Position numbers and translations under genes: made by a program
Origin: Zygaena filipendulae
Lineage: Eukaryota; Arthropoda; Insecta; Lepidoptera; Zygaenidae
Length of the DNA: 64,000 nucleotides
Assembly (NCBI GenBank): GCA_907165275.2
Contig: OU015660.1
Location: 8,558,501 to 8,622,500 of the forward strand
Direction of reading: 5' to 3'
Shown: piece by piece, positions 36,771-48,083 of the stretch
How the letters are laid out: every line of letters starts with the position of its first letter
Position numbering within the stretch: position 1 is the stretch's first letter
Notes under the pieces: model-generated
What the model saw: only the letters and a program-made list of their open reading frames with translations
Database searches by the model: none
Told to the model about the DNA's origin: nothing

Positions 36771-38183
36771 TGGAAACTATAGATGTTTATGTACAAACTA
36801 AGGCACGAAACTGAAACATTGCATTTATTACACAAAGTCCACCCTCACCGGGAATCGAAAACCTATGCGAGATTTGTGGAGTGATGTGGTAAATTGACTT
36901 CGTGACCTCGTCGCGAACTCGATTGTATCGCATTACTAAGATACTGACTGTACCTATCTGGAGGTCGATCGGGCTTTTTCATAACGACATTAAATAAAGC
37001 ATAACCTTTCAAATGTTAAAAAAACTTATTTTTAGGAAATGTTCGTTAAACTTCAATCAAACTTAAACGAGCTTTAGCAGCCGGGACCTATAGTAATTGA
37101 AAATCAAATATAGGTACAACATTTACGGTTCTCATTTAGCAGATAATGTTGGTTAAACTTTAAACGTGAATGAACACCTAAAAACAAAAACAAAAATAAA
37201 ACCTAAAAACAAATATATCTATTACCATTTCACAGTTTTGTTTCAACAATGCGCGATTGGCCTTCTGTCCACTACCACAGTATAAATAACCACTACCTTA
37301 CTACATACTAAACTAGCGAAAACTGCGCGAGCGACCGTGCGAGTAATCCAATTTTAAAGTTGCGCTTCACAAACCAGCCAGGCACCCCGTTATAATTAAC
37401 AAGGGGCTGGGGACAGAGAGCATGAATAAGTAAAACAGTTACGACGACACAACGCTGTGAAAATAACAGTGAAAACACAGCTCACGGTTTTCCGTTGCAC
37501 GACCGGTGAAATAGCGAATTATGCAAATAAAAAATGTTTGACGGAATATAGGATTCCATGTATTATAATAAAATAGCTTTTTAGAAAGCTTAAAGCTGTT
37601 GCTTATCTAAGGGCGTAGTTAATTTTTCACTCTTTCTCATTATGCTTTTATTATTACTATTGTATACAGAGTAAATACTTCCTTTTTATTTAAGTCGGTT
37701 AAAATATAACTTTGATAAATGATTGTTACCTATTATGAATTTTGTAGACGCCTTCTCTATGAATTACTTATTTAATATTACGTACCTATTTTAAAGAATA
37801 AAGAGTACCTATAACATTTGAAATTTAATTTTGAAGTCAACATTAGGTAAGTAGGTCCTCATACTAAATATTTCAAGTTGCTTTTTAAATTTTATGTAAA
37901 TAAACACTGATGTAAAAAAGCTTAATTTACTATGCTCATAATTGACAGTGTACGTAATACGTATAAATGTTTTTTTATTTTAATGGCTATGTCATGTGCG
38001 ATGCAAGATACTCATGGCAACACAGCAACAAACTAGCTCATGCAAATTCGACTAGGTATCTTACCATTTGCCATCAGGAAGATTCAGTTCTTACATTCCG
38101 GTTCCATCATCAGATCAATTGGATGTTGCCATAATATTGCATAGTCACCGAACTTACACCGAACTTGCATTTCATTTCAATCG
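36771..38183. other. No gene recognised
   Basis: Possibly unique DNA; 37310-37520 is less AT-rich than its surroundings but has no supported exon. Confidence 0.45.
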
Positions 38184-38470
38184 TTGACGACCCGATTGGC
38201 GCAGTAGGTCATCATGCCTGCCCACTAATCAAGGGGTTCCGGGTTCGATTCCCGGTGGCGGTGGACTTGGTGAAATGAACACAGGGTTCCATTTTCCAGT
38301 CTGGGTGTGTATGTATGTATCTACATTATAATAGGTATACTTATTATGTCATAATATTATGTGCCTAGTATATACCACGTTTGCTTGGTTTCCACGACAC
38401 AAGCTTATAGCTTAATGTGGGATCAAGTAGATCTGTGTGTTGTGAAGTGGATTATTATTATTGTTATTAT
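38184..38470 (+). mobile_element. tRNA-derived SINE with intact internal promoter boxes
   Basis: Box A TGGCGCAGTAGG (38197-38208) and box B GGTTCGATTCC (38242-38252) are correctly spaced for RNA polymerase III. The tRNA-like head is followed by a unique body and an ATT-repeat tail. Not a true tRNA gene: the cloverleaf does not close and the sequence runs on. Confidence 0.85.
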
Positions 38471-40474
38471 AATCAGATACCAGCAAGTGGTTGAAAAATG
38501 GTTTGCAAAATTTGAAGTGCGGAAAACATTGCAAGTTAATATTACTTATAATAAAGTTATGGTAAAAATGTCAACAAAGCATTCGCTAGCAAATTAGGTC
38601 GACTGATTGCTGAAATTGCTCATTCATCGCTTTCAATTGAGGTTTCAGAGCGTGAATTTCACCGGTGTAGTGAAATTTTTGATTTTCTTGCTAAAAAAAA
38701 TAAAAATTGTGTGGAAATCGTTGTATGAAATTGATTTTTTGATTGATTTTACTAAGTCCAGGTAACTTGCACATGTTGATTCATATAGTATGTGTACAAG
38801 CTGTTTCTCGCAGTTTCACCCGCGTGCATTTTAAGACTCTCTATTTATTTATTGGAGAAAAAACAGACACAAGTTGGGATATAGTTACAGAATAAAAAAT
38901 TTACAACTAGACGTGATCTCATGCCCTAAACTTCCCACAGATAGGTACAAATGTTACATTTTATACGACTAGCATGGTGACAAGAACACGAGTCGCTCCC
39001 TGCAGGGTCCACTACCTATACAAAGTATGATATCTTTGACGTTGGATAAAGCAAGACATAACAAGTACAAAATTTCATTAAGATCGGTTAACTGTAAGTG
39101 GTTGCGGAGTTTAACAATAAACATTGTGACACAGGCCTTATATACATATGTGTATAGAAATTATACATAACTTACATGGTGTACCTACCTAAGTTTTAAC
39201 AAGGGAGAGAAAACTACACAAAGAACGTGGGGTTTAGGCGGGTGAATGACTGGGGGGGGGGGGGGGGGTTGCATATGTTAAATTCAAATTACGTAACTGT
39301 GTATTTTTTTTACTATCGACATTAAATTATCCTCCAGAATTTTTCGTAAATCAGAATCCAGACAATGAGTAAGTATATTAACTATGACGAGGGAAAAACG
39401 AACTATCTTTATTGAACGTCCTTATCCTTATGCAAGGAATACAAATTATAAGGTGTGTAAGGGTCATCTATACAGTCTCTGACTATCCCCTCAAGAGACA
39501 GGCGTGAGTTACTATAATTATGAATTAAAAAGCAGTTTTAATTTGATATTTTTGTATGTATGAGTATTTAAATAACTTACTAGATTAATATTAAAGGCTA
39601 AAATTTGTAAGTTTTGATATTGGAGATAATCTCTCGAACTACAAAAAATCCTTAGGTAGTTAGGTAGGTAATTATTTAGTATTTTACTAGAAGTTTAATT
39701 TAATAAGATCGGTTCTGTTTTGTTATTAAGAGAGCAATGGCTTATGAAAATGTGCTATGAAATTATAAAGGAGGAAACAATAAAAGCAAACAATTAGTTA
39801 TGTTAGTTAATTGGTTTCCTCTACTTTTTCTTTCGGTGACGTTATAGTCAATTAACCTTCATTGGCACGTACCTACTGCCTACCTACCTACACTTCTAAC
39901 ACACATCCCATAAAATATTCGTTTGCCTTTGTTGTTTATGGTTTGTAAGTATTTATTTACTTGCTCCCCAATTCTTATCTCTGGACAGCATGATGATCCA
40001 GAACAAACTAAATATTTTTTTCTTCTTCTACACATAATAAAGTAAATATACTTATGCCTTATATTAAAACTTCCCAGGGTGTGCGATTTTCGGGCCAAAT
40101 CTTTAAAAAACACAGTTAATTAGTCGAGTAACTAGTACAAAATCATTTGTGAAGGTTTTTCGCGTTTATGGCAAAAAATAAATAAATAATTCAGTTTAAT
40201 TCCACATGAATGTTTAATTTTTTCTGAATAATTTCACTTGTAAAATGTAGGCCCCTATATATGAAACATGAAAGCGTTGCTCGCGACGTAGGTATAGGTA
40301 GGTACCTAATGTGTTTGTACATGGAATATTGTTTCATTGGCTATCCAAACAATTTCTCAGTTTGTAAACGTCCTGTTTGCAACGTGATTTATCATTCACA
40401 ATGTTCGCTTTAGTCTGTAAGGAATATGGGCATTATGGGTGGATAATACTTACCTACCTATACATTAGGACTAA
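38471..40474. other. No gene recognised
   Basis: Contains the poly-G tract and a CCCTCAAGAGACAGGCGTGA string that resembles a dispersed lepidopteran motif. No domain found in the ORFs. Confidence 0.45.
39252..39268 (+). repeat. Poly-G tract (17 G)
   Basis: Seventeen consecutive G. Length is likely uncertain in any assembly and the tract could form quadruplex structure. Confidence 0.9.
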
Positions 40475-40545
40475 CTAGCTGATGCTCGCGGCTTCGCCCG
40501 CGAGAATTTCGGAGTGCCCACGGGAACACTTCAATACATAATAGG
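40475..40545 (-). mobile_element. Short Helitron-like end
   Basis: CTAGCTGATGCTCGCGG and CCCGCGAGAATTTCGGAG, cut off by the MITE starting at about 40548. Confidence 0.55.
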
Positions 40546-40547
40546 CA

Positions 40548-40862
40548 TGTTGACTAATTTTTAATTTTTAGTCCGTCTTGTAGATTATTAAAAAATATTG
40601 GACACGTATTTTTTCTTTTTTTACGTAATCAAAAAATAACGGCGATGTATTGAGTTGAAATTTCGCGTGACGTCACTATTCTGACAGTTTGTATGGCGGT
40701 TTTAGCGGTTAGTGACGTCACGACCCCCTCACCCTAAACTTTAATGCGCTTTATCTCTGTATATATTAATTTATTTGAAAAAGCAAAAAATACGTGGTCT
40801 ATTGTTTTTTTATTTTCTGACGGACTAATTAGAATTTTGATTTTTAAAAGTAGTCTACATCC
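40548..40862. mobile_element. GACGTCAC MITE, complete
   Basis: The left TTAGTCCGTC end with GGACACGTATTTTTT and the right GACGGACTAATTAGAATTTT are inverted. GTGACGTCAC occurs twice inside. Confidence 0.8.
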
Positions 40863-41010
40863 CCATTACATACATACCATCATTTAAATCTATACTTATT
40901 GCTGTTGTCCAGAATAAAAGAAAAAAAAAAGAAAAAACTTATATCCTAAATGTATTAATCTAGAACATATTATTCTATCTATATGCTAAATCTTATTCAA
41001 ATCTGTTCAG

Positions 41011-41241
41011 TGGAGCTAGGATACGCAACATGATAAAATTTTATCGAGCCATTTTATCGATTCTCGTCGACATAATATAATATCGTTTTGTCTACCAGTG
41101 GTAAAAAATGTTTAACCGAATCTAGTCTCAACTCAATACCCCACTACTGCACTTTTTTGCTTGGACGCCCACAAATATTTGTCGTGTCGACAATTTTATC
41201 TTTCGTTCGATAAACATATCATGTTGCGCATCCTAGCTCCG
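41011..41241. mobile_element. MITE with ends GGAGCTAGGATRCGCAACAT
   Basis: GGAGCTAGGATACGCAACAT at the left is inverse to ATGTTGCGCATCCTAGCTCC at the right, about 230 bp. Confidence 0.85.
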
Positions 41242-41334
41242 CAGGCCCCTTATTCACTATGAGCATAACACGCCGTGATAAGATACAATTCCACAAAAAT
41301 TGTTTTTTCTTCGCGATCAAAGAAGTTTTACTTA

Positions 41335-41515
41335 CCCCTTGGCTAGTCTCGGCGGCGGCGGTGGTGGCGGCGGCGGCGGCGGCAAAAACAAATGGTAGAC
41401 TACATACGAAGTTGGCCACAGCTATCAGCGGCGCGAGCTGTAGCCTACTTCATGAGTTGTCTACCGTTTGTTTTTGCCGCTGCCGCCGCCGCTGAGACTG
41501 TGGCGCCGCCCTCAG
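41335..41515. repeat. GGC-microsatellite fold-back
   Basis: A GGC-rich run followed by GGCAAAAACAAATGGTAGAC is inverse to GTCTACCGTTTGTTTTTGCC followed by GCCGCCGCC. The alanine-rich ORFs on both strands result from this repeat and are not supported as genes. Confidence 0.75.
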
Positions 41516-41617
41516 GTAACTTTTGTTTCTATCATTTAGATTCGGTTGCAATCAAAAATATGACGATTTTGCGATTACAATATACCTCACGTTTTGACAT
41601 TAAGTATTTATCTAATA

Positions 41618-41765
41618 TCTAGCGATCAATCAAACTATAAACATACTTCAAAAGTTGAAACTGTCTAAACATCAATCAATCATCAATCACAAAACGGCTA
41701 TTTTTCTGATTGAAACTGAAATATGATAGCAACAAAAGTTACATAATTGCCCTGCAGGATCAATA
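41618..41765 (-). repeat. Dispersed repeat, inverse partner of 28280-28410
   Basis: ACATACTTCAAAAGTTGAA, GATAGCAACAAAAG and TTACATAATTGCCCTGCAGG. Confidence 0.7.
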
Positions 41766-41920
41766 TTGCGATACGTCTCAATCCGTTTCGGAATATTGAT
41801 AGACTCAATGTGGGTGGTTGGTTAGGTGTCTCCGTGAATTTCGAGATTCCCTCGTTCCGAAATGATATGAACATTCCTTATGTGTCCTATTCCTGGATCT
41901 AAATGTATGATTTTATGGAC

Positions 41921-42102
41921 GCCGATAAGCAAAAACATGCAAACCAACAAAATTTGACGCAGAACGCTTTAAGTAGGTATTGGGAGTTAAAGAACGTTTT
42001 TTAATTACACAAAATGGCGCTATAATTTTAAAACACGATTTAGGTATTGAAAATAGCTCCAGCACTATATACATATACCTATTGCTTGTCTATATCCGTA
42101 TG
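41921..42102. mobile_element. Degraded copy of the GATAAGCAATA MITE
   Basis: Retains GCCGATAAGCAAAAACATG, ATGGCGCTATAATTTTAAAA and CTATTGCTTGTCTATATCC. Confidence 0.6.
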
Positions 42103-42439
42103 AGCTAGCGGTTGTTTTCAGAATAAATACAGTTTAAATTGCTAAAAAAAAATTACCTAATGTTTACTATTTATTATCCGAAGATTTTCCGTACCTACAG
42201 CTGAGAACCTAGTTGAAAAAATACACTTCTATTCAAATGGCATACCACTAAGCATGAAAATAACCCTAACTCGGTAGAAGGTAGTAATCTCGATAATACC
42301 TACAGAAAAACACTTCGATTTTATTTAAATTAGTAGATAGATTGCCTTAAGTATTACAAAGATGTCATGGTAAAAAATCGTACCTTTCGTCAATCGTATC
42401 TTTTCTAACCTAATAATTGTAAAGGAGAAAGAGTTGATT

Positions 42440-42850
42440 TTTTGTTACGATATATCTCAAAACTATTAGACTGATTCCAAAAACTCTTTCACCAATTTAA
42501 CGCCGTATTCTCGCGGGAACTCCGAAATTTCCGCGGGTGAACAGGAACAGATGGTTCCTACTATTATTACAAATGGGAAAGTAACTCTGTCTGTCCGTCT
42601 GTTACGCTTTCACGCCTTTAACGGCTCAACCGATCATCATGAAATTTTCTACACACGTTGTCGGAGTTACAGAGAAGAACATAGGTTAAATTTCTATCCC
42701 GGAATTCCCGCGGAAACTTCGAAATTATAGTTCGTGAAATCTCATGAAATTTTGTAATCCACACGTTGTTAGAGTTAGAGAAAAGGACATAGGGTACTTT
42801 GTATCCCGGAATTCCTACGGGATCTCCGAAATTTCTGCGGGGAACAGCTA
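42440..42850 (+). mobile_element. Run of two or three degraded Helitron-like 3' ends
   Basis: Three CCGCGG-like ends in the same direction lie near 42510-42550, 42700-42740 and 42810-42850, each preceded by the same GGAATTCC block. This looks like serial insertion or tandem copies. Confidence 0.6.
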
Positions 42851-43398
42851 ATAGGTACATAAGGGTACATAATAAATAGGTAGGTAAATGTAGAGTTAAA
42901 ACCTAATTGCGATGAATTTGAAATTCGGGTGTTATAGCAAATGATGTCTTTTTTATTATGTATGCAAATAAGTATTTTGTAAAGCTCCGGCTCGTTTGTG
43001 GCAGGTTAGGCAGAATCCACTTTACGCAGCACCGATATGTAAATAATTAATTTGTTTACACACACAAACGTGTACACTCCGAGAGTTTCAAGCAAATCTG
43101 TTGAAAATTTAAACTGGAATACGATACGCAGGCTCTAAAGACGTTCGTATACAGCAGCCTATACTCTCCTACTTACTCGAGTATACGTGCTCTACGAGTG
43201 CTGTGTTTGTATAGGTAGGTACTCGAGGGCTTATTACATAGAAGCTTTCATAAAATGAGTAGTTAGATTTACGTACGTAGATAGTATAATCTATTTTCAA
43301 ATAATTTTGGCAAAAGGGAAGGGGAGGCTTTGGGTGCAATTGACTCATGCACGACCAATGCATTTAATTTTGAGCAATTGGCTACCTACCTACTTGAC

Positions 43399-43785
43399 TA
43401 ATTATTTTTTAGTCCATCGTGTAGATTAATAAAAAATATTGGACACGTATTTTTTATTTTTTACTTAATCAAAAAATAATGGCGATACATTGAGTTGAAA
43501 TTTCGCGTGACGTCACAACCAGGTGCAGTTTATCCTACTAAAATTATAAACGCGAAAGTTTGTAAGTATGCATGGATGGATGGATGAATGGATGGATGGA
43601 TGTTTGTTACTCTTTCACGCAAAAACGACTGGATTATTAAATGAAACTTTACAATAATATAGCTTATACATCAGATTAACACATAGGGTACTTTTTATCC
43701 CGGAATTCCCGCGGGAACTCTGAAATTAACGGGGGTCCATTTTCTTTTTCTAACTGACGGACTAATTAGAATTTTGATTTCCACA
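43399..43785. mobile_element. GACGTCAC MITE split by a Helitron
   Basis: Left half to about 43530 (TTAGTCCATC through GTGACGTCAC), Helitron 43533-43735, then CTAACTGACGGACTAATTAG as the right end. Confidence 0.75.
43533..43735 (+). mobile_element. Helitron-like element inserted in a MITE
   Basis: Starts A-T-TCCTACTAAAATTATAAA with an ATGGATGG microsatellite and CCCGCGGGAACTC. The 3' end is lost where the host MITE (43399-43785) resumes. Confidence 0.75.
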
Positions 43786-43859
43786 CCGCGGAAAATACCC
43801 AATTTGCAATCGTCATAATATCACTTCTATTACCGGCACACGATGTACCTACATACCCA

Positions 43860-44212
43860 TACAACGTGTTAATGAATTAACTGAAAACCTACATACACCC
43901 CATTTTAAAAAATAATATGAGTAAAATATATTTTATGTCGAAAAAATTTATACCTACTTTAAAAGTTATTCAACATTAGTTTGGAAGTGACTTATCTACG
44001 AAATTCCAAGCGCTACGTCCGCGCCTACCGGTTCGAATTTTTTGCTGCGGGCGGCGTACGCGCCAAATATTGTACCTATTATAAATAATTTAGATATGGG
44101 CTAGTAAAAATGAAAAAATATAACCTATATTAAAACATAGTGCGATCGATTCGCTAGTCGATTCTGAGCAAACTACTTTCTAGTTATCAGTTAATTCATT
44201 AACACTTTGTAT
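43860..44212. mobile_element. Second copy of the TACAACGTGTTAATG MITE
   Basis: Collinear with 16407-16756 over its whole length with scattered differences and small indels. Confidence 0.85.
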
Positions 44213-44349
44213 TGTATTTATTAAGGATTAGGTACACTTAGGTATGGGTAAGTTACATATTTCATTGTAGTTACCTACCTTACTACATTTAATCTAATCG
44301 TAAGTATAGACAGACTTAACTGTTTAAACATGGTACATTAGGTAGGTAG

Positions 44350-44385
44350 GTACTGTAACGTCCCGGGGGCGGGAACGTTAACAAA
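44350..44385. other. Possible LTR edge
   Basis: TGTAACGTCCCGG to GGGAACGTTAACA has TG...CA ends and an inverted AACGT/ACGTT core, as seen at some LTR termini. No matching second LTR or retroelement protein was found. Confidence 0.2.
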
Positions 44386-44979
44386 TTAAGCAATTGAATA
44401 TAAAGATTTTCAAGTTATTTTAATTAAAGATATTTTTATTTCAAAGCAAAACCATATTATTCTCATACAACAAATCGATTCTCCTCTTTTTATATCTAGA
44501 ATCTATATTTATGACAATTACATTCAAATTCGAAATATTACTTACTTCTTCTAAATTTGTTTCCAACCAGCGTTGACATGGAGGTGAACAACGTTCAACC
44601 TCTACAGTACCTATTTGTCGGTGCAATAGTGCTCGTGTAGAGTTAACGGCTGTATAGGAATTGCAGGGGGAGATGTTGATCATTAAATTTTATTTTACGT
44701 TTTAGTATCTACTTCAATTTCTTTTTGTTAGAATCTTTACATTTCGTATATAGTATTTACTTACTTATACGTATATATAGGTACTACATAGGTACTGTGA
44801 ATTGTGTCTGACCCAATTCTCCTCGACCTTAACAAGTTAGATTTTTAACACATATTCACAGAACCGACATTTAGTAGGATCTTACCCAGTGGCCGGTACT
44901 ATTCTATACATTTATCTAGTGCTTAAATTGAGTACCAAACTAGCCAGACAGAATCTACACAGTATATCTTATAACATAG

Positions 44980-45103
44980 TTACTTCCCGCAGTTCGTTCG
45001 CTTTATCTATTTATTATAAACTATACGTAACGGAGTTTTCAACAATAGATAGTGATTCAAGAGGGAGGTTTAAACGAATTACCGCGGGGGATAGCTATAG
45101 TAG
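44980..45103 (+). mobile_element. Degraded Helitron-like fragment
   Basis: Ends AATTACCGCGGGGGATAGCTATAG; only the hairpin end is recognisable. Confidence 0.4.
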
Positions 45104-45388
45104 ACTGTAATAGATACCTACCTAGGTACTTAAAACAAGCTAAAAAAATATGAAAACAATCGTGCCGAAATCGTTTTAATGGTTGCAAAAAACCTCAGCT
45201 AAAGTAGGTAGGTAGAGCTTATCTAAGCTAAAATGACGCGCCCCTCCATCGGGCATACGCCTGGTCTTGCCATTCGTCCTCAGTTGCCGCATGTCACCGC
45301 ACTCACATTATTAAAGAGATATTATCAATACATGATATCGCACATCTAAAACTGCCTACTGAGTTGACAGCATTCTTCTGAGCAACCC

Positions 45389-45540
45389 AGAGGCCGTATT
45401 TTTGAATCGCTCGAATTACTTTTCGCACACGGAATTGCAAGATTCACGCGTGAATTCTTTAAAAATGTATGAGCATTCGCATGTGGATCCGCGATTCCGT
45501 GTGTGAATGTAATTCGAGCGATTCAAAAATACGCCCCCTG
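45389..45540. mobile_element. Short palindromic MITE (GAATCGCTCGAATTAC ends)
   Basis: GTATTTTTGAATCGCTCGAA at the left is inverse to TTCGAGCGATTCAAAAATAC at the right, about 150 bp. Related copies are at 25641-25775 and 47705-47870. Confidence 0.85.
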
Positions 45541-45904
45541 GACACAGGATTTACCTAGTGTGAGTACTTAGGTACCAACAGGATATATTTTGTTGATTTC
45601 TGGTAAAAAAAAAAAAACTTTTCATTTCTATACCGACATTTAAATGCGAACTCTAGGACTAAGTAGTTTGACACGTGATTTTTATTAACTTATATCGATT
45701 GAAAAAGATTCATGCCTATAGGTAAGTAGATAGGTAGTTATAGTCACGTAACCGCTAAAGCGATAAATCATAGACCTCATCTGTCATAACTACGTTATGG
45801 ACTTAGCAAAATATACCTATAGGTATAGGTACCACTATACCTACGAATACCTGTTAGTCCCACGGGACTATTGGCTGAAGAAGCTGTGTGTACATACTAT
45901 ATTT

Positions 45905-45990
45905 ATTTTCACTTCAGTAGCTCAAACATGTAGGTTTTGCTGCCTGAAATCAGTGAGCAAAATGCGATTTTGCTCACTGAGTGAGACAAA
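45905..45990 (+). repeat. CTTCAGTAGCTCAAACATGT repeat, copy 2, ending in a perfect hairpin
   Basis: Matches 18200-18285. The end forms a perfect hairpin at 45950-45980 (14-bp arms TCAGTGAGCAAAAT, 3-base loop). Confidence 0.8.
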
Positions 45991-46339
45991 GTAACTTTTT
46001 AATTTTTGTTTTCAGGAAACTGCGAATATCTTATTCAGCCTTGGGTTAATCATACAATTCGAAACATTTACACTCTATATTCTTTCCCGCCATTAGAAAG
46101 AGAGAGAGACAAAGACCAGCCCCTTTCGAAGTTCCGATTTTGAATTCGACCTCAAAGACAAACACGTTCGGAAATTTGTACTAACTAGCAAAAAGATAAT
46201 TATGTCTTTTAATGTAATTTATTGAATTTTTAACTTATTGTTGTATTTAAACGAAAATAAGTACTGCAAATAAAACTGATATTTAACCTGTAAATAACTA
46301 TTATCTCCTAAAGTGTTCTCGCTGCTGAAGTGAAAAGTT

Positions 46340-46515
46340 ATGTGTGTTACACGAGAGCAAAGTTTTTTGCATCTCGTGCCTTTGAATCCCTCGCCACATT
46401 CAGGATTCAACTTTAGAATCACTCGCTACGATTGTGATTCAATCATTGAATCCTTCGCTTGCTCAGGATTCAAAATCAGCACTCGCAGCAAAAAATGACT
46501 TTGCTCTCTTGTTGC
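46340..46515. mobile_element. Palindromic MITE with GAGAGCAAAG ends
   Basis: ACACGAGAGCAAAGTTTTTT at the left is inverse to AAAAATGACTTTGCTCTCTT at the right; CCTTTGAATCCCTCGCC-type arms lie between. Confidence 0.75.
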
Positions 46516-46746
46516 ACAAATAACTATTATATTTACTTACCTAACACCGGAAATGCTACGTGTCTGTCATGCGGGATGTTTGAGATTTGGTATTTAACAG
46601 TCACCCGCTATGAAAAATGGTTATTTATTTATTTATTTTATTTATTAGGTTTTCCAACAGGTACAATACTATACAATAGGTAAAAATTTATACAACAGGT
46701 ATTTAACATACATACATACATTATTGACATATACACTTTATTTTTA

Positions 46747-46890
46747 CTAGCTGTTCCCTGCAGTTTCACCCGCGTTATTTTCAGAGTTCCCGCGGGAATT
46801 CCGGGATAAAACGTACCTACCTATTATGTCCTCTGTACCCCTGTTTTGTAGTTTATCGCAAACAGATAGACAGATTGCAAGATTCTATTC
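46747..46890 (-). mobile_element. Helitron-like fragment
   Basis: CTAGCTGTTCCCTGCAG end, CCCGCGGGAATTCCGGGAT, then CTGTACCCCTG. Confidence 0.7.
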
Positions 46891-47704
46891 GTCTACGTTT
46901 TTTTTTTCAGTAGGTACCTAATAAAAGTAGGTAAGTAACCAGATACTTAAAAGGCAACACTGATAGGTTTTACCATTTTGTGAACCAAACGCAAGTCACA
47001 CGGCAACAGTCTAGAAACTCAAGTGGTCAAAAAGTTAAATGCAAAACTCTACGCGTTATCAAAAATTATAGCAAAAGTTAGGTAGTGAAAATTATAAAAA
47101 TCCAAAAATATAAAAAATAAAACTTTATTTGATTAATACCTAAATAGAGGTAATTAAGGTCCTGGAATACGCGAGATTTATCAATATATTAGCTATTGAC
47201 AACGAATTACATACAAGTTAACACTGAAACAAAATGCTGGGTATAGTCTTGGAAACTTCATGTTACAGAACGATTACATTATTTGAACTCATTGAGGAAC
47301 CAGTAACATATTACAAAATAGATATAATTTACTGATAATATTAAAAATTTCATAATCATTATAGGTATAAAATTAACTATTTCTAATAATATTAACAACA
47401 GATTTTCACAGACAACCATATCTGGTTAACACAGATCCTAACTAAAAGGAGTAGGTTCTACTATAATTTGTTTTTATTTCAGTACATCGAGTTCCCGAGA
47501 AATTCCCAAGTTCACACGGAAGCTAGCAACCAAAATTAAAAAATACAAAAAACGCCAGATCTTAAGCTAATTAATAGTAAAATAAAAACCTTTATTATGC
47601 AACCAAAATATGTAAAACGGACGTAAAAATTTCTTCAGATCTTAGGCAAAAGTTTTTTTTTTAATATTAGGTAACACTTTATACAGGGTGAATGTATTTA
47701 TGAT

Positions 47705-47870
47705 TTATGAATCGCTCGAATTACTATCGCACACGGAATCGCAAGATTCACATCACATGCGAATCTTTAAGAAATATTTAAGGATTCGCATGTGAATCTT
47801 GCAATCCCTCATAACGACAACTTCCTAACTCCATGTGCGATTCAAAAATACGGCCTCGGAAGGTACTAAA
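47705..47870. mobile_element. Diverged GAATCGCTCGAATTAC MITE
   Basis: ATGAATCGCTCGAATTACTA at the left and GTGCGATTCAAAAATACGGC at the right with CATGCGAATC / GATTCGCATG inside. Confidence 0.7.
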
Positions 47871-48073
47871 AGAGTGAAGTCAGTATTCGATTCTCATCTC
47901 AAATATGTAAAAACATTTATCAGTTTTTTTTAAATATATTTTTATTAATCCCTTTAAAACATGATTTAACAAGGACTTTGAATATCTCCCTCTTTTAAAA
48001 CTAACGGCCTGTGTACACAGGACTTTGCTTTCTTGAACCAAATATTACGATATTGACAGTAAGTAATGCATTT

Positions 48074-48083
48074 TTTATTTATT
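48074..48083 (-). terminator. LIG3 polyadenylation signal(s)
   Basis: On the minus strand the stop codon TAA runs straight into TAAATAAATAAA, giving two overlapping AATAAA hexamers. No other strong signal was picked immediately downstream, so the 3' UTR may be very short. Confidence 0.5.

Noticed and set aside
38184..38260. tRNA gene candidate
   Set aside because: Has box A and box B but no closing acceptor stem, and continues into a body shared with 14677-14930; it is a SINE head.
41219..41622. Alanine-rich ORFs on both strands
   Set aside because: Produced by a GGC/GCC microsatellite fold-back, symmetric on both strands, with no domain.
44441..44683. 80-codon minus ORF near a possible LTR edge
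   Set aside because: No retroelement motif seen; composition ordinary. Left unannotated apart from the weak LTR-edge note.
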